Positions 17,972 through 26,766 of a stretch of DNA of 64,000 bases are shown in pieces. This stretch comes from Algoriphagus iocasae (GTDB lineage: Bacteria; Bacteroidota; Bacteroidia; Cytophagales; Cyclobacteriaceae), in assembly GCF_014206875.1 (NCBI RefSeq), contig NZ_JACIJO010000001.1:1576680-1640679 (forward strand). The letters run 5' to 3'. Under the pieces are notes generated by a model that searched no databases, was not told the DNA's origin, and saw nothing but the letters and a program-made list of their open reading frames with translations. Both the position numbers and the translations under genes were made by a program. Every line of letters begins with the position of its first letter. Positions within the stretch are counted from its first letter, which is position 1.

Positions 17972-20155
17972 CTATTCTTTGGGGATGACTGTGACTTCCA
18001 GTGAATGGTAAACATTTCTTCTTGCTTCCAGCTCCTCGGTGAATTTTTTCAGCCATTCATCCTTTACCTCTTCGCTATAGGTATGTACTACGCGAATACT
18101 TCCGACCCCAACTTTATACACATACGCGCCATCCTCTCTACCAACTTCATCAGCGCTTTTGCTGACGATATTCCCACGGGTTCCATCCTGACGTATTACC
18201 TGAAATTGAAACCCTGCGGGTTCTACATCAGTGGTGAATTTGGCCTCAAAGCCACCATTTGATATGGTGTATTCAACTCCAGTCGGAGAAATGGGCGTCT
18301 CCCTTTCGTTAACAGGTACAAAGATTTCCCAACCTACAATAAACTGGATTTTATCCTGGATCTGAATGATGGCCTGATCCTGCCCAATCTTGGTTCTGTT
18401 TTGTCCCTGCTTTATGTAGGTACTCACCCGGACTGTATCAACGGCATCTTCAGGTACGCTGCCGACTTTCACTGAGGCAAAATACTTGACCTTATTTTTG
18501 GAGCTTGAGAAGCTTTTTCCTTCATGAATATCATCAAATAGGTATCCATATTTTCCTGTAGTTGACCATTCATATTCTATGACCTGCCCATCGGCTACAG
18601 ATGATTTGATAAAAACAGTAAGCTCCTTGGTGTTTTCTGGAGCTACTTTGGATTCTCTAGGTTCTAGGTTGATTTCGATCTCACGTGCCTTGATTTCAAA
18701 GACCTCCAAACTTTTGGAATTTTTAATATCATGGACTTTTCTTGCGTAATCTGATCCTTTGAGCATCAGATCAATTGTAGTGAGGATTTTTGCTTTTCTG
18801 ACGGCGCTTTTACTGAAATCCTCCAAACTCGGTTTAGGTAGGTTCGCAGGTGCATTTTCCCAAATGGTCTCTGCAGCTACTCTGGCTAAATCTTCGAGAA
18901 AAATGGAGCCAAACTGATTGTATCCAATGTTAAAAAAATCTTTCACTGCCTCCGCCAGTTCACCGTCTTGTACCTTTTTGCTCACGCTTGGCATCTGATC
19001 TACATAGCCTGTAGTGGCAATGATCATAGCCTCCCAAAAGTCTTGCTGCGTTTTAGGCGCGCCGGTATTTTTGGCAGCAGTAGCTTTAGCAGTAAGTCCA
19101 TCTGCGATCAAAGGCACCACAAAATCCAGCGTAAAGGTCAACATCATAAGTTTGGTTCTTTCGGAGATTTCAGCCTGATTGAGATTTTGCCCTCCTTTGC
19201 CCATACCGATAGCATGAAGTTGCCAGGTAGCTTCTTTTTCATTTAGATTCAATGGAATCTCGATTGGTTCGGTATTGATACGAAAAGACTTTTCGGTATT
19301 TCCCAAAAGGTATTCGTAAACGGTACCGGAGAAGCTGGTGATACCGGTGACGACAGGAATTTCGATGATCTGATCTGGATCTTTTGAATTGCTCGAGGCC
19401 GGAAATTCATTGATCCCTTCCTCTTGCCCGGCTTCATTCACTTTTTTGGTTTTGTAAAGAAATCCCGTGACCCGTCTTCGGAAGGTATTGGCCACTTCAA
19501 ACTGACTCAGGCCTGTCTGGTATACTTGGAGCCCGCTTTTAATATCCCCATTCACCAGCAGGTCCGAGGCCTTTGTATCTTCGTTGGTTCTAGCTTGGGG
19601 AAAGTTGGGCTCCATGCCTTTTATTAGCTCCCCGAATTTTTGCCCAATAGTTGGATCGGAAAGGAAATAAGGGTCTTTTTCAAATGCCTGATCCACTAGG
19701 GATTTCCACTCCGTCCAAATAGGGAAAGATTCCACTTCTGCAAAGAATTTTGGTGCAAGTTCGGGTTCGAAAAATGGTCCCCCCAAGCCCCAATAAAGCA
19801 AGGTTTTGGCAGTGGAGGACAGATCCAGTTTTTGCTGATTTGCGTCAATCACTCCAACTAAAAGCAATCGATCTTGCCTATCCATCAGGTAAGCAAAGGA
19901 TGATTCGGAAGGAAATTTCATCACTTTTCCGGAATTTTGGTCATCTAGCACACTGGATTTATCCCAAGACCAAATAGTGGCATCTGTCAAATCGGGTTGA
20001 TTTCCTTCAGGAAACTCCACATTCACGCTGAAGGTCTCCAGTCCTGCCAAAGGATCCGAATTGTCAGGCTTATTGGGAAGGGTATCATCTTCAGTATTGC
20101 AGGAAAGGCAAAGGAATGAGGCAAAAATAAAGCAGTAAAAGATGCTATTTTTCAT
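17972..20155 (-). CDS. Surface lipoprotein of unknown family, paralogue of the 21577-24096 product
   Basis: 727 aa with lipobox LSC (Cys19) followed by NTEDD, an acidic run of the kind that sends lipoproteins to the Bacteroidota cell surface. I do not recognise a named family. It is clearly a paralogue of the larger lipoprotein two genes upstream. Shared landmarks are an N-terminal strand region with PEG.x.DLT, DIKSG.QV followed by RRR..xFxYK (about 230-265), a helical middle and a C-terminal Ig-like module with YEWSTTGKYGY (about 540). It has one such module where the paralogue has two. It follows the barrel gene by 31 bp without its own promoter motif, so they are probably co-transcribed from 21458-21489. 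It may be a surface partner or substrate of the CHAT protease in this cluster (inference). Confidence 0.75.
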   Translation of the reverse strand: MKNSIFYCFIFASFLCLSCNTEDDTLPNKPDNSDPLAGLETFSVNVEFPEGNQPDLTDATIWSWDKSSVLDDQNSGKVMKFPSESSFAYLMDRQDRLLLVGVIDANQQKLDLSSTAKTLLYWGLGGPFFEPELAPKFFAEVESFPIWTEWKSLVDQAFEKDPYFLSDPTIGQKFGELIKGMEPNFPQARTNEDTKASDLLVNGDIKSGLQVYQTGLSQFEVANTFRRRVTGFLYKTKKVNEAGQEEGINEFPASSNSKDPDQIIEIPVVTGITSFSGTVYEYLLGNTEKSFRINTEPIEIPLNLNEKEATWQLHAIGMGKGGQNLNQAEISERTKLMMLTFTLDFVVPLIADGLTAKATAAKNTGAPKTQQDFWEAMIIATTGYVDQMPSVSKKVQDGELAEAVKDFFNIGYNQFGSIFLEDLARVAAETIWENAPANLPKPSLEDFSKSAVRKAKILTTIDLMLKGSDYARKVHDIKNSKSLEVFEIKAREIEINLEPRESKVAPENTKELTVFIKSSVADGQVIEYEWSTTGKYGYLFDDIHEGKSFSSSKNKVKYFASVKVGSVPEDAVDTVRVSTYIKQGQNRTKIGQDQAIIQIQDKIQFIVGWEIFVPVNERETPISPTGVEYTISNGGFEAKFTTDVEPAGFQFQVIRQDGTRGNIVSKSADEVGREDGAYVYKVGVGSIRVVHTYSEEVKDEWLKKFTEELEARRNVYHSLEVTVIPKE

Positions 20156-20186
20156 GATATAAAGTATTTAATGAGGAAGGAAAGTC

Positions 20187-21365
20187 TTATCTCCAAAGCA
20201 AATTGAGCCCAAAAGCAAACTGGAAGCTGTTTTCGGTAAATACATTTGGATGGGTATAAATCTTTTCATTCAAAGAAGAGACTTTCTTTCCCGTAACCAG
20301 ATTGACTTCCAGATCAAAAGGCATTTTTCCTTTAGTCAATTGATTGGTAGGAATCAACGTACCATAGCCCCAAGTGAAGCCAGCACGATTGCCAGTTACC
20401 CATAGGTCTCCATCTTCTTGTGTGCCAGAAGGACCTTTTTCAGTAAAATATCCCATTCGAAATGCCAGTCGTTCAAAAAACCAAGCCTCTGCTCCAACAC
20501 CAAAAGCGGTATTCAATTCATGATCTGTGATGTGGTCTGGGCCTCCAGGAAGGTAATCCTGAAACTGTAAGTCCAGGCGAAGATCCACTGCTTGGGCTGT
20601 GTTTTCGAAATATGCTTTGCCTTGGGTCAGGTTGGATTTTAATGGGATTTCAAAAGCATAGCCTGCCCCTAAACGTAATATAATAGGCAAATAGCTTTCA
20701 TCTACAGCATCTTGGTAGCTTTGGGTAGTCTCACCTTTAAATAAGAAATTGTAGAGCGACATAGCTCCAAACAACTGTTGGTTTTGGATTTTTTCAGATT
20801 TGAAGAGTTGAATGGACTTCTCATATTGGAGGCCAAGGCTTGGGACAAAATCGGAATTGGTTTTCTCTCCATTGACTCCATTTTCCTGCATCATATTGGC
20901 GCTGAGCCCAGCATGCAATCCTTCCATGATTTCATATGCTGCCAGTACGGATATGGCTCGCTGCGAAAAGTAATCTGTATCAAAAGTCTGCCAGCCTATG
21001 ATGGTGGTCCATAAAGGATCAGGATTTTGATAGCTAAAATAGGAGAGACCTACTGTAAATTTGTCTTTTACTTTAAACGCTCCTCCGGCAAAGTAATATC
21101 GGGACTTTGGTCGATAGGAATGTCCATTTGCGTAATTGGCGTAGGCCTGAATAGGAGCGGTGGAACTTCGAATCGAAGCAGGGTTGTAAAATGAGTTTTC
21201 GATTCCTGACTTGGTAAGTGTCGTGAACCCCATTCCCTGAGCCCGGGCGCTGGTTGATTGATTGTTTAACAGTCCAAAGTATCCTGGAGGATAGTAATAA
21301 GAAGTCTGAGAAAAGGAGGAAAAACTGAAACAAATCCCCAAGAATAATAAGAATAGCTTTTTCAT
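20187..21365 (-). CDS. Outer-membrane beta-barrel protein, PorV/FadL-like
   Basis: 392 aa with a signal peptide (cut after SSFSQ). It opens with RAQGMGFTTL...SFYNPAS, the N-terminal pattern of the PorV/PorQ and FadL-like barrels, continues as alternating amphipathic strands and ends in FAFGLNLLWR, with aromatics near the C-terminus. PorV works with type IX secretion in this phylum, but small relatives serve as generic channels or scaffolds; I cannot tell which applies. The gene starts 92 bp downstream of a copy of the cluster promoter motif and directly precedes the second lipoprotein. The pairing suggests a barrel plus surface lipoprotein complex. Confidence 0.75.
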   Translation of the reverse strand: MKKLFLLFLGICFSFSSFSQTSYYYPPGYFGLLNNQSTSARAQGMGFTTLTKSGIENSFYNPASIRSSTAPIQAYANYANGHSYRPKSRYYFAGGAFKVKDKFTVGLSYFSYQNPDPLWTTIIGWQTFDTDYFSQRAISVLAAYEIMEGLHAGLSANMMQENGVNGEKTNSDFVPSLGLQYEKSIQLFKSEKIQNQQLFGAMSLYNFLFKGETTQSYQDAVDESYLPIILRLGAGYAFEIPLKSNLTQGKAYFENTAQAVDLRLDLQFQDYLPGGPDHITDHELNTAFGVGAEAWFFERLAFRMGYFTEKGPSGTQEDGDLWVTGNRAGFTWGYGTLIPTNQLTKGKMPFDLEVNLVTGKKVSSLNEKIYTHPNVFTENSFQFAFGLNLLWR

Positions 21366-21457
21366 ATGTTTATACTTTGTCTTTTAAAAGTCATATGGAA
21401 TCTAGCTTGTTGAAAAGTTTGCTTAGTCAAGCTCGAAGTCATACGATGCGTGGTTTT

Positions 21458-21489
21458 ATTACACATCGATTGAATTTCTTATAGTCATC
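21458..21489 (-). promoter_or_regulatory. Cluster promoter motif, copy 4 (barrel gene)
   Basis: On the minus strand: GATGAC (21484-21489), 15 nt, then CGATGTG with TAAT following (21458-21468). Spacing is identical to the three copies upstream. It sits 92 bp before the ATG, just past the terminator of the preceding lipoprotein gene, so transcription is probably restarted here. Confidence 0.7.
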
Positions 21490-21509
21490 AAGATTTTTAG
21501 TTTTTTTTT

Positions 21510-21542
21510 AAAAAAAATCCTCGATTCAACTTGAACCGAGGA
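21510..21542 (-). terminator. Intrinsic terminator behind the large lipoprotein gene
   Basis: On the minus strand TCCTCG (21537-21542 side) pairs with CGAGGA (21518-21523 side), with a further 5-bp TTCAA/TTGAA inner stem, and eight T residues follow (21510-21517). It lies 35 bp past the stop of the 839-aa lipoprotein and just upstream of the barrel promoter. Confidence 0.8.
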
Positions 21543-21576
21543 CTATCATAGGATGAAGGGTAGAATTCCAGTGTTT

Positions 21577-24096
21577 TTATCCAGGATCTTTTAGACGGAT
21601 GACCACTTGGGCTTTGCCTACAAATTTGGAGGCTACTTCTGCCGCAATCGCCCCGCAAGGTGGTGGGCCGAGATTTTTCGGTCGACTCTGTGTTTTGTAG
21701 GCTACGATAAACGCACGGTATTTTCCATTCTCCTCAGGAGTTTTACTTGCGTTCCATGAAGCTGTATTTCCTAAAAAATTCCCTCCTGGTGTCAAATCAA
21801 TGATTTTTGCCGTGTAGGAAATGGCATTTGGCTCTGGCTCGACCAGAAACTGCAATCTGGATCCACAGGTGAAATATTTATCTGTATCATTTTCAAAGCT
21901 AGTTAGTGAAAGATCGACCGTGATGATTTTGATATTATCCGAATTGTCAATTTCGATTTCCAGGGTTAATTCTTCATATAGGAAATATTCCCCGTCAACG
22001 GCTGATTTTTCATAGATCCTAGCCTTAACAGTTTCTTTACCTTTTTCTGTATCCTCATCCGTACAGAGGTAGCGTATGGAATTGGTTTCGTAAGTGGTGA
22101 TGACTGTCGAATTTTCTGCAAAATTCACCAGTCGACCATGTTTTCCTTCTGTTGACCAAACCACTTTTTTTCCTGAAAAATCCGCATCCCTCAGGTTAAC
22201 TGGCTCTATATATAGTTTTGCCGAGCTGATCTGATCTTCTTTTCCTGAAAGAACCAATCCACCGGGCTTGAGCATATAACTGCTCTTTTTGAGATTCAAG
22301 ACAGTAGTGTCCCGACCGATAAGTTCATTTTTATAATAGGCCTCTACGTAAACATATTCGAAGTTATTTTCCTCCGGTAAATCTGCTGCGCTGGTTTCTG
22401 AATAATAAATAATCTCTTTATCTGAACTGTCAAAACTTTTGCCTTTGTTGCCTTTTCGGTCTTGGATGTAGCCGAATTTCCCAGAAGTGCTCCATTTGAA
22501 ATAGGGGAAGTTATCTCCACCTTCTTCTTCAAGATTTTTGATCTCTGCTTTGATTTCTTTATTGCCCCGGCTGGAAACTGTAGCCTCGGCAGGAAGCAGA
22601 CTGACTTTTGCAGAACGGGCATGAATGGTCCATTCTTCAATATTCTTTGACATGCTTATGCCGAAAGAAACTCTGGAAAGATCTTGAAAGGCCATGGCTG
22701 AGTTCACAATTTTTAGAATATTGGCAAACTTGCTGATGGCTTTGGTGTCCAGGTTTTCGGAAACTCCCTCAATATCTATGTTCTGTTTGGAAGCAATGTA
22801 TTTTGTCACATTGATAACTCCACCTAATACTTGTTCAAAGTATTTATTTCCTGCTCCCTCAAAAGCAATGTATTTCAGAAAAGTGGTGAGAGCCCCTTTA
22901 TAATCTCCCTCTTTAATTTTGTCATAGGTGGCAGGGCTGGCGTTAATAATGACTTCCATTTGGTCGATAAATGATACCAAAGGTCCGTCTCCTACATTGA
23001 ATCCCGCGGAGTTAAGCTCACCTTTCCAACTCACCATTTGCATGCCTATTGGCAGGAAAAAATCCAAAACGAAGGTTTCCATAGAAAGTCTGATCTGCTT
23101 GATCTGCTCCTGATCAGTGAGCTGAATGGAATTATTGACACCTCCTGCTCCGACTACACGTACTTTGTAGGTTTTCTCATCTTCATTATCGGCAAGGGAA
23201 AGAGACTTGGGATCAGTAGTCACCACATCTCCAGCTTCAACGCTACCTTCTATTGCAGCTCCCATAGCTCCTGTGGCAGTGGTATATCCGGTAGTGGCAT
23301 TGACAGGAAAATCCAATTCTGAACCAGTGCCTTTTCCTATATTATTCAAATGTTCGACAACCGAACCGTCGGTTTTTTTGGTCTTCATCTTATAAAAAAA
23401 TGCATGTGCTCTTCTTCGGTAATAGTTGCTGATGGCAATTTTCCCAAGTTCTTTTTCGAATACCTGAATTCCGCTTTTGATGTCCGATTCATCTATGGCG
23501 ATATCGGAAACCCTAGCTTGCTCGGCAATTCTGCTTCTGATATCAAGCTCATTGGGTTTAGGGGAAAGTTTCTTCATCAATTCCTGAAGTGGTGCTTGAT
23601 AGGAATCTCCTGATAATAGTTTGGGATCAGTTTTCCACATTTCCTCAAATTCGTCTTGCCAGGCTATTACTTCTTCGTAGTTTCCTATGTTTTTAAAAAA
23701 TGGACTGGCAAGGTCTGCTTCACTCAGCCAATAGCCAGAGGCCAGATAAATCAGGTAATTTGCTGTGGTGACTGGACTTAAGGCTTTTTGATCCTCACTC
23801 AGGTATCCTGCTAATAGCAATTGGCCTTCAGAGTTAAATAAATAAGCAATCTGACCTACGTTTGGGATCGCAATAGCTTTGGTTTTACCATCGTTTTCCA
23901 CAGGGAAGCTTTCGCCGAAAGACAGCAATTCTGAACCGGTTAAGTCTAAACTACTGCCCTCGGGCAATTGAATTTGAACATCCTGAAGTGTAAAATTCTT
24001 TTCTGGATTTTGCGGATTGGTAGGTGTTTGAGGTTCAGTGTCATCTTGACAAGAAAGAGTCATCATCACCAAGAATAAAAATAGCAGCTTTTTCAT
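21577..24096 (-). CDS. Large surface lipoprotein with Ig-like WST-x-GK repeats, unknown family
   Basis: 839 aa with lipobox LSC (Cys16) followed by QDDTEP, so probably surface-exposed. No named family is recognised. It is a paralogue of the lipoprotein at 17972-20155: both share LPEGSSLDLTG-type N-termini, DIKSG.QVF with a YYRRR..AFFYK segment (about 215-250) and a C-terminal module with FKWSTSGKFGY (about 525). A second, weaker copy of the module (VVWSTEGKHGRL, about 645) is present here only. The modules look like Ig-like folds, a common way to build adhesive or spacer stalks. The start is 20 bp downstream of a cluster promoter motif, and a terminator follows the stop, so this is a single-gene transcript. 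Its function may be as an adhesin, a sensor or a protease target; none is shown. Confidence 0.75.
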   Translation of the reverse strand: MKKLLFLFLVMMTLSCQDDTEPQTPTNPQNPEKNFTLQDVQIQLPEGSSLDLTGSELLSFGESFPVENDGKTKAIAIPNVGQIAYLFNSEGQLLLAGYLSEDQKALSPVTTANYLIYLASGYWLSEADLASPFFKNIGNYEEVIAWQDEFEEMWKTDPKLLSGDSYQAPLQELMKKLSPKPNELDIRSRIAEQARVSDIAIDESDIKSGIQVFEKELGKIAISNYYRRRAHAFFYKMKTKKTDGSVVEHLNNIGKGTGSELDFPVNATTGYTTATGAMGAAIEGSVEAGDVVTTDPKSLSLADNEDEKTYKVRVVGAGGVNNSIQLTDQEQIKQIRLSMETFVLDFFLPIGMQMVSWKGELNSAGFNVGDGPLVSFIDQMEVIINASPATYDKIKEGDYKGALTTFLKYIAFEGAGNKYFEQVLGGVINVTKYIASKQNIDIEGVSENLDTKAISKFANILKIVNSAMAFQDLSRVSFGISMSKNIEEWTIHARSAKVSLLPAEATVSSRGNKEIKAEIKNLEEEGGDNFPYFKWSTSGKFGYIQDRKGNKGKSFDSSDKEIIYYSETSAADLPEENNFEYVYVEAYYKNELIGRDTTVLNLKKSSYMLKPGGLVLSGKEDQISSAKLYIEPVNLRDADFSGKKVVWSTEGKHGRLVNFAENSTVITTYETNSIRYLCTDEDTEKGKETVKARIYEKSAVDGEYFLYEELTLEIEIDNSDNIKIITVDLSLTSFENDTDKYFTCGSRLQFLVEPEPNAISYTAKIIDLTPGGNFLGNTASWNASKTPEENGKYRAFIVAYKTQSRPKNLGPPPCGAIAAEVASKFVGKAQVVIRLKDPG

Positions 24097-24115
24097 ATTG
24101 AGTACGATAAGTGGT

Positions 24116-24150
24116 TCAATTACTCATCGTACTCAACTCAGAAGGTCATC
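24116..24150 (-). promoter_or_regulatory. Cluster promoter motif, copy 3 (large lipoprotein gene)
   Basis: On the minus strand: GATGAC (24145-24150), 15 nt, CGATGAG, then TAATTGA (to 24116). The final 14 bases are identical to those in front of the CHAT gene. The start codon lies 20 bp beyond. Confidence 0.75.
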
Positions 24151-24166
24151 ATGCTTTGGAAAAAAA

Positions 24167-24895
24167 TTATTCCAACTTTTCTAAAATTTCTTTTGCCTCT
24201 GGTTTGCTGGAGTTGCTGAAGAGGCCTTTTGCCTTTTCAGTTTGCCCATTTCTAAGATAAATCAAACCCAAATACCATTCAGCATCTTGCTTAAATTCGG
24301 AGGGATTTCCTTTTATAATCAATTCTAAATTCTCCTGACTTTCGGTATAGTTTTCCAACTCCAAATTTGCCATGGCAACGAAATAGAGCAAAGTGTCCCC
24401 GGTAGGGTTTTCCTCCAATAATGGCTGCCATAGTGCTAAAGCCTCTTCGTATTTTCCTTCCTTGAAATCCACCATGCCCCGGTCAAATTCATAGGAATCA
24501 GTTCCGGACATGGCAGTTATCAAGCCTGGGTCGGTTTCATAATAAGTGGTAAACAGTTTTTCGTTTGATTCGACAAAAAGAAATTGAAAACTGATCCATC
24601 CCACCAAAATTAATGTAATCGAAGCAGCCACGGCATATATCCATTGAGGAAGCTTTCTTGTTTTAGGTGTTTTTTCTGGATAAGCCTCTTCATGGATTTT
24701 GTCCAACTCCGCTTTTACTAAATAGGATTCCAGATCCTGACGGAGGGTTTTTACCTCTTCCACCTTCAGGCTCCAATCGGCATCCTGCGCTTCCAATTCG
24801 CGCAATGCCTGAAGCTGCTCTTCGTTGAGCGTCCCATCAAGCTTTGCTTCGATGAGTTCGTACTCTATTGGGCTTATATTTAATTCCTTGGACAT
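24167..24895 (-). CDS. Membrane protein with periplasmic TPRs, putative anti-sigma partner
   Basis: 242 aa. An acidic N-terminal cytoplasmic part (1-82), one transmembrane helix (about 84-106, YAVAASITLILVGWISF) and a C-terminal periplasmic part with two to three tetratricopeptide repeats (about 130-235). The start codon overlaps the stop of the sigma gene by one base (TAATG), so translation is coupled. Coupling and topology fit an anti-sigma factor that reads an envelope signal through its TPRs, although the N-terminus does not match the classical zinc-binding anti-sigma fold. It may bind the TPRs of the exported CHAT protease encoded upstream (inference). Confidence 0.8.
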   Translation of the reverse strand: MSKELNISPIEYELIEAKLDGTLNEEQLQALRELEAQDADWSLKVEEVKTLRQDLESYLVKAELDKIHEEAYPEKTPKTRKLPQWIYAVAASITLILVGWISFQFLFVESNEKLFTTYYETDPGLITAMSGTDSYEFDRGMVDFKEGKYEEALALWQPLLEENPTGDTLLYFVAMANLELENYTESQENLELIIKGNPSEFKQDAEWYLGLIYLRNGQTEKAKGLFSNSSKPEAKEILEKLE

Positions 24896-25452
24896 TAGCG
24901 TTTAATCAATTTTCGAAGCTTTTCCATGCAGCGATATTTGTTGTTTTTGGCAGTTTGATTGGTCCATCCAAATCTTTCTGCCAGCTCCTCCAGCGACTCT
25001 TTTTCAAAATAAAATCGCTTCAGTAATTCCCTGCAGCTTTCTCCCAACTGTTGAAAAGCCTCTTCAAGATAGCTCAGCCTTTCTTCTAAAAGAATTTCAT
25101 CTTCCGAATCTGCCACTTCAATGGAGATGGCTCCCATAGAGCTTTCCATCTTAAATCGACTTGACCGAAGCCAATCCAACCACTTGTTTTTAGAAACCTG
25201 AAATAGAAATCCTTGCATCGCCGTGGCGTTTTGAGGCTGGAAATCTCCGTTTTTTACTTTTTGCCAGGCGACCAGAAAAGCCTCTTGAAAGATGTCTTTT
25301 GCCTGATCCTCATCACCGCTGTTTTGAATTACAAAGCTCCTTACCTTTGGAAAGACTTCCAGATATAAGGCCGACATCACATCCCTTTGGTTCTCCTTGA
25401 TACCCTGGATGAGTTGCTCCTGTGATAAATGACTGATCGAATCTTCTGGCAT
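24895..25452 (-). CDS. ECF-type RNA polymerase sigma factor
   Basis: 185 aa. Region 2 has DIFQEAFLVAWQKV (about 50-63) and region 4 has LGESCRELLKRFYFEKESLEELAERFGWTNQ with a helix-turn-helix near the C-terminus. It is coupled to the membrane TPR protein. Four nearby transcription units carry GATGAC-N15-CGATGWG, laid out like ECF -35 and -10 elements, and this sigma factor is the obvious candidate to read them. Its own upstream region lacks that motif. Instead, CTTG-N20-TATCTTTT on the minus strand (about 25467-25501) resembles a housekeeping Bacteroidota promoter, so basal expression by the primary sigma factor is likely. Confidence 0.93.
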   Translation of the reverse strand: MPEDSISHLSQEQLIQGIKENQRDVMSALYLEVFPKVRSFVIQNSGDEDQAKDIFQEAFLVAWQKVKNGDFQPQNATAMQGFLFQVSKNKWLDWLRSSRFKMESSMGAISIEVADSEDEILLEERLSYLEEAFQQLGESCRELLKRFYFEKESLEELAERFGWTNQTAKNNKYRCMEKLRKLIKR

Positions 25453-25522
25453 ACTTGGCTAGTTGCCAAAAAGATACTAGTAAATCTATTTTATCCCAAG
25501 CCTCTTCCTACACTTATTGTTG

Positions 25523-26710
25523 CTAGAATTGATCAATATCCTGATAAGCATCAATATTCTTAGTCAGTAGGTTTACCATCAAGGCATCATGGGCATTGGC
25601 AAAGGTGTTATAATTGGATTGTGTATAATCTGCGTTTCCATTAAATATCAATGCTGCCGCCATGCCGTTCGAGTGAAACATATAGGCAGAACGGGTTCCG
25701 GGCAATGCTCCGTAGAAGAACTTGAACTGGTTGGAAATAGCGATTCCGTTGGCGAAACCTGGATTTACAGAAGATCCCTGAATAAATTGATTATAAGTAG
25801 CTGCCTGCAATAAATCGGGATTGGAAGAGCTACCGTCAATCGCCATCACAAAACGAAGCAGATCCGGGGCAGTAGTTACGATACCCGCATCACCATCCCT
25901 TCGCTCCAGATTGAAATTGTATTCGTAGCCTTTGGTGCCGCCTTGACCATAATAGATGGCTTCATTCGGCTGTCTGCCTTGTGTTCCGTTTTTACCGAGA
26001 ACAGTTGCACTCATCTCCAGCGGATCGGTGATCCGTTCTTTGATAAACTGTGCATAGCTCTTGCCTGATACTTTTTCTACGATACGGGCAGCCACGAAAT
26101 AATTGGTGTTGATATACCAGTATTGGCTCCCTGGGTTAAAGGTCAAAGTTGCATTATCCATCATCCAGTTAAAGAAGCCTTCATTGGTTCTTTGCTGCTC
26201 ATAGTCTATCGCATCACGATCTCCATTGACTACCCATCCACCGGTAGTCATCTGCAGCAGATTTTTTACAGTCACCTGCTTCACCCGATCAGAGTAGTTT
26301 TTGGTTCCATAAGTTGTACCTAGTATACCACCTTCTCCAAATACCTTATCATCCAGACTGATTTCCCCGCCTTGGACTAGTAACATGATTGCCATACCAG
26401 TAAAGGATTTGGAAACACTTGCCACCCGCATTTGAGTTTTAGTTTCCATGGCTTTTCCCTGTGCTTCATCTGCTAGCCCATAGGCTTTCTGATAGACCAA
26501 TTTGCCGTTTTTGGCTATTGCCAAGCTGGCTCCGGGAATGTTATACTGCGAAATGAAACTTTCTATTTGGCTGTCCACTGCATTTATATCTTCTTGCTGA
26601 GCAGGATTCTGAGGTTGGGGTGTGGGGTCAGAATCTTCTGAACAGGAAAACTGGAAGGCTAAAAGTGAAACAAGTAAAAATCTGGAAATTGTAAGAAATT
26701 TGTTTTTCAT
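25523..26710 (-). CDS. Serine hydrolase lipoprotein, beta-lactamase/class C family
   Basis: 395 aa with lipobox FSC (Cys23) followed by SEDSD, so probably on the cell surface. The nucleophile motif Ser98-Val-Ser-Lys101 follows RVA, the YxN-type motif appears in QYWYINTNYF, and the third box region has FHSNGM near residue 340. The family hydrolyses amide or ester bonds in D-peptides and related compounds; the real substrate is unknown. It lies between the CHAT protease and sigma genes and has its own copy of the cluster promoter motif, whose -35-like box overlaps the CHAT stop codon. Its presence in the regulon suggests cell-envelope work under the ECF factor. Confidence 0.88.
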   Translation of the reverse strand: MKNKFLTISRFLLVSLLAFQFSCSEDSDPTPQPQNPAQQEDINAVDSQIESFISQYNIPGASLAIAKNGKLVYQKAYGLADEAQGKAMETKTQMRVASVSKSFTGMAIMLLVQGGEISLDDKVFGEGGILGTTYGTKNYSDRVKQVTVKNLLQMTTGGWVVNGDRDAIDYEQQRTNEGFFNWMMDNATLTFNPGSQYWYINTNYFVAARIVEKVSGKSYAQFIKERITDPLEMSATVLGKNGTQGRQPNEAIYYGQGGTKGYEYNFNLERRDGDAGIVTTAPDLLRFVMAIDGSSSNPDLLQAATYNQFIQGSSVNPGFANGIAISNQFKFFYGALPGTRSAYMFHSNGMAAALIFNGNADYTQSNYNTFANAHDALMVNLLTKNIDAYQDIDQF

Positions 26711-26732
26711 ATCAATGGAAGTTTATGGTTCT

Positions 26733-26766
26733 TTACTTCACATCGGATGAATGCTCAAAAGTCATC
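26733..26766 (-). promoter_or_regulatory. Cluster promoter motif, copy 2 (serine hydrolase gene)
   Basis: On the minus strand: GATGAC (26761-26766), 15 nt, CGATGTG, then AAGTAA. The first box overlaps the CHAT stop codon, and the second ends 22 bp before the ATG. Spacing equals that of the other three copies; the downstream TAAT is shifted by two bases here. Confidence 0.7.
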
